The notes beneath the pieces were generated by a model. The model had not been told where the DNA came from, ran no database searches, and saw nothing but the letters and a program-made list of their open reading frames with translations. Shown here one piece after another: positions 8,702 through 14,984 of a stretch of 40,175 nt of DNA. A program made the translations under genes and the position numbers. The stretch is taken from positions 1 through 40,175 of the forward strand of contig JACQZR010000071.1 in the NCBI GenBank assembly GCA_016213775.1. Reading direction: 5' to 3'. This DNA comes from Acidobacteriota bacterium. GTDB taxonomy: Bacteria > Acidobacteriota > Terriglobia > Bryobacterales > Bryobacteraceae. The first letter of the stretch is position 1. Each line of letters starts with the position of its first letter.

Positions 8702-8998
8702 ATGAGGTACACGGCTGTTATTGAAAAGTGCTCCGCAACGGGCCTCTTGGTGGGGTACGTCCCAGGTTTCCCCGGCGCCCACACACAGGCGGATACTCTC
8801 GATGAACTGAACAGGAATCTTCACGAAGTCATTGCGATGCTTCTGGAAAACGGCACTCCGCAGATGGACGGCGAATTCGTGGGCACTCAGCTTGTGACGT
8901 GCTTCAGATTGAATTTCGCGGTTCGAGGCACTCCTCACGGGGCGACTTCGATCGGAAGCGGTCACTGCCATTTCAGCTTTTTCAGTACGAAGAAATAG
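8702..8998 (+). CDS. hicB: HicB-like antitoxin, orphan, with aberrant C-terminus
   Basis: A 98-residue protein. Residues 1-66 are HicB-like: YTAVIEKCSATGLLVGYVPGFPGAHTQADTLDELNRNLHEVIAMLLENG, followed by FVGTQLV, where family members usually stop. The last 30 residues (from about TCFRLNFAVRG) are unlike the family. They are encoded partly by a copy of the lacD terminator-like sequence (8924-8949), which suggests that the original end was lost by rearrangement and the frame now runs into foreign sequence. No HicA toxin (short, double-stranded-RNA-binding-like) is found on either side. The end overlaps by 37 bases, tail to tail, the small membrane protein gene on the other strand. GGAGGA lies 14 bases upstream of the ATG. 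Confidence 0.75.
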   Translation: MRYTAVIEKCSATGLLVGYVPGFPGAHTQADTLDELNRNLHEVIAMLLENGTPQMDGEFVGTQLVTCFRLNFAVRGTPHGATSIGSGHCHFSFFSTKK

Positions 8999-9174
8999 AC
9001 CGCCGTAACGCCAACACAATAGAGTGGGATCACAATGACGAGCATTGTTGTACTGTCCAACGTCGAGCCCAGCTTCACCAAACCTACCAGGGCTGCAATC
9101 CAGTAGACGAACTCGATCACCTGGTCGATGAGCAGCCAGCGCACGATCCCGCGGATGATCTTTCTGGCATCCAT
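8962..9174 (-). CDS. Small two-helix membrane protein, candidate immunity protein
   Basis: A 70-residue protein with two predicted membrane helices, about residues 13-34 (WLLIDQVIEFVYWIAALVGL) and 43-64 (TMLVIVIPLYCVGVTAVYFF). The N-terminus (MDARKIIRG) and the C-terminus (KKLKW) are positively charged, so both ends are likely cytoplasmic. It starts six bases after the stop of the Cys/His-repeat gene, and its ribosome binding site (GGAGTACAAG) lies inside that gene's end, so the two are translationally coupled. Small two-helix membrane proteins placed directly after a gene with a hydrophobic C-terminal domain are typical of immunity proteins against pore-forming effectors. That assignment is inference; no family is recognised. 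Confidence 0.7.
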   Translation of the reverse strand: MDARKIIRGIVRWLLIDQVIEFVYWIAALVGLVKLGSTLDSTTMLVIVIPLYCVGVTAVYFFVLKKLKWQ

Positions 9175-9180
9175 GGAGAG

Positions 9181-10176
9181 TTACTTGTACTCCTTGCGGA
9201 TTTCCTCCTCAAAGAGCGCCTTGTCGCGCATGGCCAGTTCGATGGCGTTCAGGTATTTCTCCATCGGGCCCTCAACGAGGAAGAACAGCATATCCAAGCC
9301 GCCTTGATTTCGCAGTTCCACCCAAAGCTGGGGATTTCGGCTTCGGAGGCGCTGGCTTGCCTTTGATGCGCGCTGGGCGACGCCTTGCACCATCGCCAGC
9401 GTGATCACAACCCCAACTCCGGTGGCACCAGCGGCAGCGGACACCCCGATTTTCTTGGCGAGTTGCTTGTAGGCCTCGGTGGCGGCGACGCGCTTGGCGA
9501 TCTCGATCGCAATCAATTCCGCGATCTTCTTGCCGATCACCATGCGGCCGCCCATATATGCGGCGCCCTTCAATGCGGTCCTGCCGATCTTGTTGAGGAT
9601 TTCCTCCGGGATGTGCTCATAGTATTTCTCGAGAATCTTCAAGATCAGCCGGAACAGCGGGTTGTCTGCCGCCGTGATGACACCTTTTACCAGGTTGGTG
9701 AGGTGGTTTGCCAGGTACTCATTCTCGGCTCCGATCTGAGCTATACGGTCCACTCCCCGGATGCCGAGACCCTCGGCGGTGCGCTCAGCACCATAGCCGA
9801 GGTCGACGACTACCGAGGCGATGCCGTTTCCAATGGACTTGCCGACATCGATCAGGTCGTCAGTCCAGTCCCGTGCGGGCACGCTCTGATCGGCGCATTT
9901 GTGCGACGCGTCGCTGTGTCCGGGACAGCTTGGCGATGCGCGGCCGCAATGCCACACGCCAGTTGCACAACGGTGACTTGGGGCGCTGTGAGTTGGACAC
10001 GCGGCAGCTCCGCAATTCCAGGCCGCTCCAGGAGTGGGACCGCACTCATGCGTTCGCTGGCTGTGTCCCGGACAGGGGGGTTTGGTTCTGCGACAGGTCC
10101 ATACGCCGGTACTGCAGGAATGGTCCGGATCGGAATGCGTCGGACAGTTTCGTGATCCACAACTCCAGTTGCCCAC
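9181..10176 (-). CDS. Cys/His-repeat protein with hydrophobic C-terminal domain, candidate membrane-acting effector
   Basis: A 331-residue protein. I prefer the GTG at 10176 because GGAGGT lies six bases upstream; an ATG at 10191 in the same frame lacks a binding site and would add only five residues. The first 95 residues hold four Cys/His repeats in an A-B-A-B order. A is WxCGxxxCPTHSxxxHxC; B is VWxCx6CPGHSxxxHxC. Each repeat has three Cys and two His, as expected for small zinc-binding units. Residues about 105-200 are mixed helical (YGAERTAEGLGIRGVDRIAQ). From about 205 there are Gly/Ala-rich hydrophobic helices (ALKGAAYMGGRMVIGKKIAELIA; VSAAAGATGVGVVITLAMVQ), then a charged end with WVELRNQGGLDMLFFLVEGPMEKY. 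No signal peptide is seen. The layout resembles contact-dependent or type VI effectors with membrane-inserting hairpins, but no PAAR, VgrG or Rhs domain is present. Function is unproven. Confidence 0.8.
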   Translation of the reverse strand: MGNWSCGSRNCPTHSDPDHSCSTGVWTCRRTKPPCPGHSQRTHECGPTPGAAWNCGAAACPTHSAPSHRCATGVWHCGRASPSCPGHSDASHKCADQSVPARDWTDDLIDVGKSIGNGIASVVVDLGYGAERTAEGLGIRGVDRIAQIGAENEYLANHLTNLVKGVITAADNPLFRLILKILEKYYEHIPEEILNKIGRTALKGAAYMGGRMVIGKKIAELIAIEIAKRVAATEAYKQLAKKIGVSAAAGATGVGVVITLAMVQGVAQRASKASQRLRSRNPQLWVELRNQGGLDMLFFLVEGPMEKYLNAIELAMRDKALFEEEIRKEYK

Positions 10177-10253
10177 GCTTGCACCTCCCATCTACGAGCG
10201 TACAATTGGCGAGACAATGCTACATTCAGCAACCGGGAATGTCAACGGTGATG

Positions 10254-10281
10254 AGCGATGGGCGTCAAGCGATGGGCGTCC
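10254..10281. repeat. Two tandem copies of a 14-base unit
   Basis: AGCGATGGGCGTCA is followed directly by AGCGATGGGCGTCC, in the gene-free stretch between the Cys/His-repeat gene and the Phd antitoxin. Its role is unknown. Confidence 0.5.
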
Positions 10282-10389
10282 TCGAAATGAACTCCTCGCT
10301 CGCCGCAAGCCTATTCTCCAGAGGCACACAGAATCGGTGGGATAGCGGGTTCGCCATCGGCATGGCAATCCGTGTTCCTGCTGGCCGGT

Positions 10390-10407
10390 AGCACCTGAAA
10401 AGGTGCT
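10390..10407. promoter_or_regulatory. Perfect hairpin with GAAA loop upstream of the Phd/RelE pair
   Basis: AGCACCT-GAAA-AGGTGCT is a 7-base perfect inverted repeat closed by a GNRA-type loop. It ends 23 bases before the antitoxin ATG. Phd-family antitoxins usually repress their own promoter through such palindromes, so an operator is likely; an RNA attenuator is the alternative. Confidence 0.5.
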
Positions 10408-10430
10408 TAAATGGGGATGTGGCAGAACCC

Positions 10431-10721
10431 ATGCTCGACATCACCAAGGACATTCAATCGCTCACAACGTTCCGGCGTCGTTCTGGCGATTTCATAAAAC
10501 AGCTCAAGAGGAGCAAACGCCCGGTAATTCTAACGGTGAAAGGCCGCGCCACGGCAATCGTGCAGGACGCGGAGGCCTACCAGCGGCTCCTGGACATCGC
10601 CGCCCGAGCCGATGCCCGCGAAGGCATTCGCCAAGGCTTGGATCAAGCCAAGACGGGCAAGGGAAAGGACGCCGAGGAGTTCTTCGCCGAGTTCGAAGTT
10701 GCGCATGGCATACAGGGTTAG
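10431..10721 (+). CDS. Phd/YefM-type antitoxin
   Basis: A 96-residue protein from the ATG at 10431; a GTG at 10419 in the same frame is possible. The N-terminal Phd/YefM fold is clear: ITKDIQSLTTFRRRSGDFI, then RPVILTVKGRATAIVQDAEAYQRLLD. The C-terminal part (about 60-96) is charged and probably wraps the toxin. It should neutralise the RelE/ParE toxin encoded next, with which it overlaps by 17 bases, and repress the pair, probably through the palindrome at 10390-10407. The length is normal for the family. Confidence 0.92.
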   Translation: MLDITKDIQSLTTFRRRSGDFIKQLKRSKRPVILTVKGRATAIVQDAEAYQRLLDIAARADAREGIRQGLDQAKTGKGKDAEEFFAEFEVAHGIQG

Positions 10722-11022
10722 GATCATGCCCCGCGCCCAGCGCGACCTCAAGGCAATCTACGACTGGATTGGCGCGAGTTCGCCGGGTGCGGCCCGCAAG
10801 TGGTACCTGGGCCTGAAGGAAGCCACCCGGAGCTTGCGTAACATTCCCCGCCGTGACCCGGTAACTCCCGAGGATAAGAACCTCAGGCACTTGCTGTATG
10901 GCCGCAGTCCACATATATATCGAGTCATCTACAGGATCGTGGAGAAGGAGAAGACGGTCGAAGTGCTCCACATCCGTCATGGGGCACGGGCCGGATTCTC
11001 CGATGAGGACTTGGGCCCGTGA
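10705..11022 (+). CDS. RelE/ParE-family toxin
   Basis: A 105-residue protein starting inside the antitoxin gene (17-base overlap). The RelE/ParE fold is visible: YRVRIMPRAQRDLKAIYDWI at the N-terminus, NLRHLLYGRSPHIYRVIYRIVEK in the middle and VEVLHIRHGARAGF at the end. That end carries the conserved basic IRHGAR tail typical of intact members. RelE proteins cut mRNA on the ribosome while ParE proteins poison gyrase; sequence alone does not separate the two here. A remnant of hicB begins about 15 bases downstream on the opposite strand, marking an old recombination boundary. Confidence 0.92.
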   Translation: MAYRVRIMPRAQRDLKAIYDWIGASSPGAARKWYLGLKEATRSLRNIPRRDPVTPEDKNLRHLLYGRSPHIYRVIYRIVEKEKTVEVLHIRHGARAGFSDEDLGP

Positions 11023-11037
11023 GTGTACCGGCGATAT

Positions 11038-11167
11038 GGATGTTGACCTTGGTGTCCTCCGGAGTCTTGCCAGTGGTCATGCAGCCGGGAACGTCCGGAA
11101 CATACGCCGCCCAGTTCTGTTCGGCTTTTTCGAAGATCACCGCGTACTCAACGGTCATGCTCCCCAT
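11038..11167 (-). pseudogene. Truncated hicB antitoxin remnant
   Basis: The reverse strand encodes MTVEYAVIFEKAEQNW-AAYVPDVPGCMTTGKT-PEDTKVNI from an ATG at 11158 (or 11167). This is the first 40 residues of a HicB protein, preceded by GGGGAGC as ribosome binding site. After DTKVNI, where the family continues with the helix leading to the DNA-binding end, the reading frame enters the 3' end of the relE gene in antisense and the sequence becomes meaningless. The gene has therefore lost more than half its length. No hicA is left. Confidence 0.8.
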
Positions 11168-11209
11168 TCCATAGCGCCGGCTCGGTTATGCTGGCTGTAG
11201 GAGTCTGCG

Positions 11210-11539
11210 ATGGATGCCCTGCGTCAGGTTGAAGAGCTCTTGCCCGTTCTCACTCGTGCCGAGAAGGCCCAGTTGCTGAGAATGATGATTTTGGATTTGG
11301 ACCCCTCATTTCCGGGAATTGAATCGACTCCAGGCGTTTGCGGCGGGGAACCCTGCATCGTGCGCACTCGGATTCCACTATGGGTTCTCGAGCAGGCACG
11401 CCGGCTCGGCACCACAGAGGAACAACTTCTCCATTCGTACCCCACCCTACGCGCCGAAGATCTTGTTAACGCCTGGAGCTATGCCCGATCACACTCCGCC
11501 GAGATCGACCAGCAAATCCTGGAAAACGAGACCGCGTAG
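11210..11539 (+). CDS. DUF433 family antitoxin
   Basis: A 109-residue protein. The C-terminal two thirds are DUF433: TPGVCGGEPCIVRTRIPLWV, LEQARRLGTTEEQLLHSYP and LRAEDLVNAWSYA, a winged-helix-like DNA-binding domain. The N-terminal 35 residues (VEELLPVLTRAEKAQLLRMM) form a helical leader seen in many members. AGGAG lies a few bases upstream. It is followed after two bases by a DUF5615 gene; the DUF433/DUF5615 pair is an established TA arrangement (Mycobacterium VapBC45-like). It should bind and repress the toxin. Confidence 0.92.
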   Translation: MDALRQVEELLPVLTRAEKAQLLRMMILDLDPSFPGIESTPGVCGGEPCIVRTRIPLWVLEQARRLGTTEEQLLHSYPTLRAEDLVNAWSYARSHSAEIDQQILENETA

Positions 11540-11541
11540 TC

Positions 11542-11901
11542 ATGGCGCGATTCTACGCAAACGAGAACTTCCCTTATTCGGTTGTGGAGAAGTTACGCGA
11601 ACTTGGGCATGATGTAACAACCGTGCGCGAGACCGGGAAGGCGAACCGGTCCACGCCTGACGCTGAAGTGCTGGACTATGCAGTTTCGGAGCAGCGAGCC
11701 GTGCTAACCGTGAACAGAAAGCACTTCCTCAAACTGCACTTCGCCGGCCCTCAGCATGCAGGCATCATCCTTTGCACCTATCACCCCGACTTCTCGGGCC
11801 AGGCGCGCCGGATTCACGAATCTGTGCAGGAACGCGCGAACCTCTCCGGGCAACTGATCCGCGTGAACAGACCGAATCAGACTGCTTTCACGAAGCGATA
11901 A
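11542..11901 (+). CDS. DUF5615 PIN-like toxin
   Basis: A 119-residue protein of the DUF5615 / Mut7-C-like PIN group. The acidic active-site pieces are ANENFP at residues 6-11 and TPDAEVLDYAV at about 38-48. LTVNRKHFLKLH replaces the usual TxDxDF as TVNRKHF, so the second conserved acidic residue is Asn here. The expected activity is RNA cleavage, held in check by the DUF433 partner two bases upstream. The Asn substitution may weaken the activity. The gene ends three bases before the convergent uxaC stop. Confidence 0.88.
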   Translation: MARFYANENFPYSVVEKLRELGHDVTTVRETGKANRSTPDAEVLDYAVSEQRAVLTVNRKHFLKLHFAGPQHAGIILCTYHPDFSGQARRIHESVQERANLSGQLIRVNRPNQTAFTKR

Positions 11902-11904
11902 GCC

Positions 11905-13308
11905 TTACAGCGTCAGCCCGAAAAAGTCCCGCGCGTTGGCGAAGCAGATCCGCTTCACCATCCCGCCGACCATTTCAAAATCATCCGGCAGTTCGCCGTT
12001 CTCCATATCGCGGCCCAGCAGGTTGCACATCGTGCGGCGGAAGTACTCATGCCGCGGGTACGACATAAACGACCGCGAATCCGTCAGCATGCCGACGAAC
12101 TTCGAGAACAGTCCGCAATTGGAGAGCGCGTTCATTTGCCACTCCATGGCTTCCTTCTGATCGAGGAACCACCAGCCGCTGCCGAACTGGATCTTGCCGG
12201 CCGTAACGCCGTCCTGGAAATTGCCGACCAACGTCGCAAACGCGTAATTGTCCGAGGGATTCAGGTTGTAGAGAACCATCTTCGGCAGAGCATTCTCGCT
12301 GTTGAGGAGATCCATGTACCCGGCCACTCCGTCAATCTGCGGCCACGTGCCGATGGAATCGAAGCCGGTATCGGGACCAAGCATGCTGCTCATGCGCGAA
12401 TTGTTGTTGCGCCGTGCACCGAGGTGCAGTTGCTTGGTCCAACCCTTCGCTGCGTCCCAACGGCCGAAGTGCAGCATCAACACGGAAGCAAACTGCGCGT
12501 GCTCCTCAGCGGTAGCGGCGCGCCCACCACGCACCTGCTGGAAGATCGCACCCGCCGCCGCTTCCGAACACGGAGTGCTGAATGCCGTGCTGAGCCCGTG
12601 ATCGGACAAGCGCCCACCCATCGAATGGAAGAAGTCGTGGCGCTGCTTCAAGGCATCGAGGAAAGCGTTGTAGTTTCGCACTTCGATGTTGGTGGCGGCC
12701 ACCAACTTGTTCACCCACGCGTTGAACAGCTCGGGTTGATGTACGGCCAGTGCCTTGTCCGGCCGGTAGGCAGGATACATCTTCGCAGTCTGCCCGGCCG
12801 CCGCAAACGTCTTGTGATACGCCAGGTCGTCCACCGGATCGTCGGTCGTGCAAACAGCCTTCACCTGGAACTTCTTCAGGATGCCCCACGCGCGCAGTTC
12901 ATCCGTCGCCAACAGTGCGTTGGCTTTCTCCCAAATCGCTTCGGCAGTGGACGCACTCATCGAATCGTTGATGCCGAAATAGCGCACCAGTTCCAGGTGC
13001 GTCCAATGATAGAGCGGATTGCGCAGCGTCTCGGGAACCGTCTTCGCCCACGCGAGAAACTTCTCTTTCGGCGAAGCATGCCCCGTAATGTATTGCTCAG
13101 CCACTCCGGCCGCCCGCATGGCGCGCCACTTGTAATGATCACCCTCGAGCAGAATCTCAAACAGGTCGCGAAACTGGCGATTTTCGGCTACGTCTTTCGG
13201 CGGCAGGTGGCAATGGTAATCAAGAATGGGCTCGGCGGCCGCGTACTCGTGGTACAGGCGGCGCGCAGCCTTAGTCTGCAAAAGAAAATCCGGATGTATA
13301 AATGACAT
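11905..13308 (-). CDS. uxaC: Glucuronate/galacturonate isomerase
   Basis: A 467-residue enzyme that converts glucuronate to fructuronate or galacturonate to tagaturonate. Metal ligands H32 and H34 sit in DYHCHLPP near the N-terminus. Further family signatures are NPLYHWTHLELVRYFGI, CTTDDPVDDL, LLHFGRWDAAKGW-type LMLHFGRWDAAKGW, LGARRNNNSRM, YNLNPSDNYAFATLVGNFQ and GSGWWFLDQKEAMEWQMNAL. The length is normal. The start codon lies three bases after the stop of the upstream sulfatase gene on the same strand, so they are one operon. This links sulfatase and uronate use, as expected for growth on sulfated uronic-acid polysaccharides; the link is inferred. Confidence 0.96.
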   Translation of the reverse strand: MSFIHPDFLLQTKAARRLYHEYAAAEPILDYHCHLPPKDVAENRQFRDLFEILLEGDHYKWRAMRAAGVAEQYITGHASPKEKFLAWAKTVPETLRNPLYHWTHLELVRYFGINDSMSASTAEAIWEKANALLATDELRAWGILKKFQVKAVCTTDDPVDDLAYHKTFAAAGQTAKMYPAYRPDKALAVHQPELFNAWVNKLVAATNIEVRNYNAFLDALKQRHDFFHSMGGRLSDHGLSTAFSTPCSEAAAGAIFQQVRGGRAATAEEHAQFASVLMLHFGRWDAAKGWTKQLHLGARRNNNSRMSSMLGPDTGFDSIGTWPQIDGVAGYMDLLNSENALPKMVLYNLNPSDNYAFATLVGNFQDGVTAGKIQFGSGWWFLDQKEAMEWQMNALSNCGLFSKFVGMLTDSRSFMSYPRHEYFRRTMCNLLGRDMENGELPDDFEMVGGMVKRICFANARDFFGLTL

Positions 13309-13311
13309 GGT

Positions 13312-14685
13312 TTATTTGGCCGCCTTCGCGCGAGGCTCCTCCCGCTCGATGGCCTCCTTACTTTCGGGAATGGCTCCCTGATCGTTCACATCTTTGAGCC
13401 AGCGGTCGAGCCGCTGCCCAAACTCGTCCACCAGCTTCTTATGCTGCGCCGACGCCGCCAGGTTCTTCACCTCGTGAGGATCACTCTGCAGGTCGTAGAA
13501 TTCCACCGGAGGTTTCTGCGGCGCCATAAACAACGACTGCACTGCGTTCAGCTTCCCTTGCGCGTGCAGGTCCTTCATTGCGCGCTGCGTCGGATAGGAG
13601 TTGGTGATGTACTCATTGTACTGCGTGTATGGCCGGTCGGGCATGAAGTTGCGTATGTACTTGTAGCGCCTGCTACGAACGGCGCGGATGCGGTCCACGG
13701 TCATGTCGCAACGATCGCGCGCGGTGAACACATACTCGCGCGGCTTCACTTTCGAATCAAACAGCGGCTGCCCGTGGAAGTACGACGGCACCGGCAGCCC
13801 CGCCGAAACGAGCGACTGCGCGGTCATGTCCAAAATGCTCACCGGATCCTGGCGCACCGTGCCGGCCTTCAACACGCCCGGATGCCGAACCATTAATGGC
13901 ACATGTGTTCCGGCGTCGTAGAGCCACTGCTTGCCGCGAATCAGACAGCGCCCGTTATCGCCAAAGAAAAAGATGACGGTGTTTTCGAGCAGACCGTCCT
14001 TCTGCAACGCATCGAGCGCGACGCCCACGTTGCGATCGAGCAGGTGGACTGCGTCGAGATAATTGGCAACTTCATCACGCACCACTGGATGGTCCGGATA
14101 GTAGGGCGGCAGGGTCACACTCGCCGGATCGACGAGATTCTTCTGCGTGCGTGCTTCCTTGAACGCGGCTCCCTTGTGCGGGGCGATAAAGTTTATCTGC
14201 GCATAGAACGGCTGATCCTTGCCGCGCTGATTCCAATGCGTGCCGTCGAACGGTTTCGGCGCAGTGAAGTTGAAATCGGTTTTCCCTGTTCCCTGAATAC
14301 CCGGCGCGAGCTGCCGGACATTGGCGGTGAAGTACCCCGCCTCACGAAAGATGTCCGTCACCAGCCGTACCCCACCCGGCAGCTTGTAGCCGTCGGTGCG
14401 ATGGCTGCGATGATTGTGAGTGCCGGTGGCGATCTGATACACGCCCGTGTTGAAACCCGACCGGCTGGCCGAACACACCGGCGCAGTCGTGAAGGCATGT
14501 GTGAACCGAACACCCTCTTTCGCGATGCGGTCCATATTGGGCGTCTTCACGCCGGGGTAGCCGTAGCAATTGAGGAACGGTCCCAGGTCATCGCCGAGGA
14601 TCCACAGAACGTTCAGCTTCTGGCGTTGTGCGCTCAAGAACGCAGGGGCGGCGGCCAGTCCCGCCATGGCTTGTCTTCGATTCAT
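13312..14685 (-). CDS. Exported sulfatase (formylglycine type)
   Basis: A 457-residue sulfatase. The start at 14685 is chosen because GGGGAGAG precedes it and the product begins with a signal sequence containing a Tat-like twin Arg (MNRRQAMAGLAAAPAFLSA). An in-frame ATG at 14751 would add 22 unrelated residues. Metal ligands D32 and D33 are in LGDDLGPF. C71 in CSASR is the cysteine converted to formylglycine (C-x-x-x-R pattern). Later motifs are FIAPHKG, FFGDNGRC and KQWLYDAGTHVPLMVRHPG. The expected reaction is hydrolysis of a sulfate ester, outside the cytoplasm. The gene heads the operon with uxaC. No dedicated formylglycine-generating enzyme gene is present in the window. Confidence 0.93.
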   Translation of the reverse strand: MNRRQAMAGLAAAPAFLSAQRQKLNVLWILGDDLGPFLNCYGYPGVKTPNMDRIAKEGVRFTHAFTTAPVCSASRSGFNTGVYQIATGTHNHRSHRTDGYKLPGGVRLVTDIFREAGYFTANVRQLAPGIQGTGKTDFNFTAPKPFDGTHWNQRGKDQPFYAQINFIAPHKGAAFKEARTQKNLVDPASVTLPPYYPDHPVVRDEVANYLDAVHLLDRNVGVALDALQKDGLLENTVIFFFGDNGRCLIRGKQWLYDAGTHVPLMVRHPGVLKAGTVRQDPVSILDMTAQSLVSAGLPVPSYFHGQPLFDSKVKPREYVFTARDRCDMTVDRIRAVRSRRYKYIRNFMPDRPYTQYNEYITNSYPTQRAMKDLHAQGKLNAVQSLFMAPQKPPVEFYDLQSDPHEVKNLAASAQHKKLVDEFGQRLDRWLKDVNDQGAIPESKEAIEREEPRAKAAK

Positions 14686-14984
14686 TATCTCTCCCCAATA
14701 GACGGGCCGCGCAGCCGTTGTTTCTCCGCTGCTCGATCTTGCCGGCGTCATCGGAAGTCATTGCGTGCCGGCGGCCTCCTTCCCTAGCTTATTGCATTCG
14801 AAATCCTGCGGGGACCCGATGGAATCGCGGACTGGCCGCCATCAGCCTCATCCTCTCAATCGCCTTCAACTTGGGCACAAGTGGAGACGCAGGAGCTTCC
14901 TGATTGACGAGATCGCCAGTGCCGATGGCGGGCTCGGCGCGAGGCCATCCGGCTGCCAGGCCCCAACGTGCGAATCGAATCAGG
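14686..14984. other. Gene-free stretch before the sulfatase operon
   Basis: About 300 bases between the sulfatase start and the end of the glycosidase gene, both on the minus strand. It must hold the promoter of the sulfatase-uxaC operon, but I see no convincing -35/-10 pair, hairpin or protein. Short open frames on both strands show no recognisable residues. Confidence 0.5.

Noticed and set aside
10265-10453. 62-codon minus-strand open frame before the Phd antitoxin
   Set aside because: No family resemblance, no ribosome binding site, and it crosses the hairpin at 10390-10407 and the antitoxin start.
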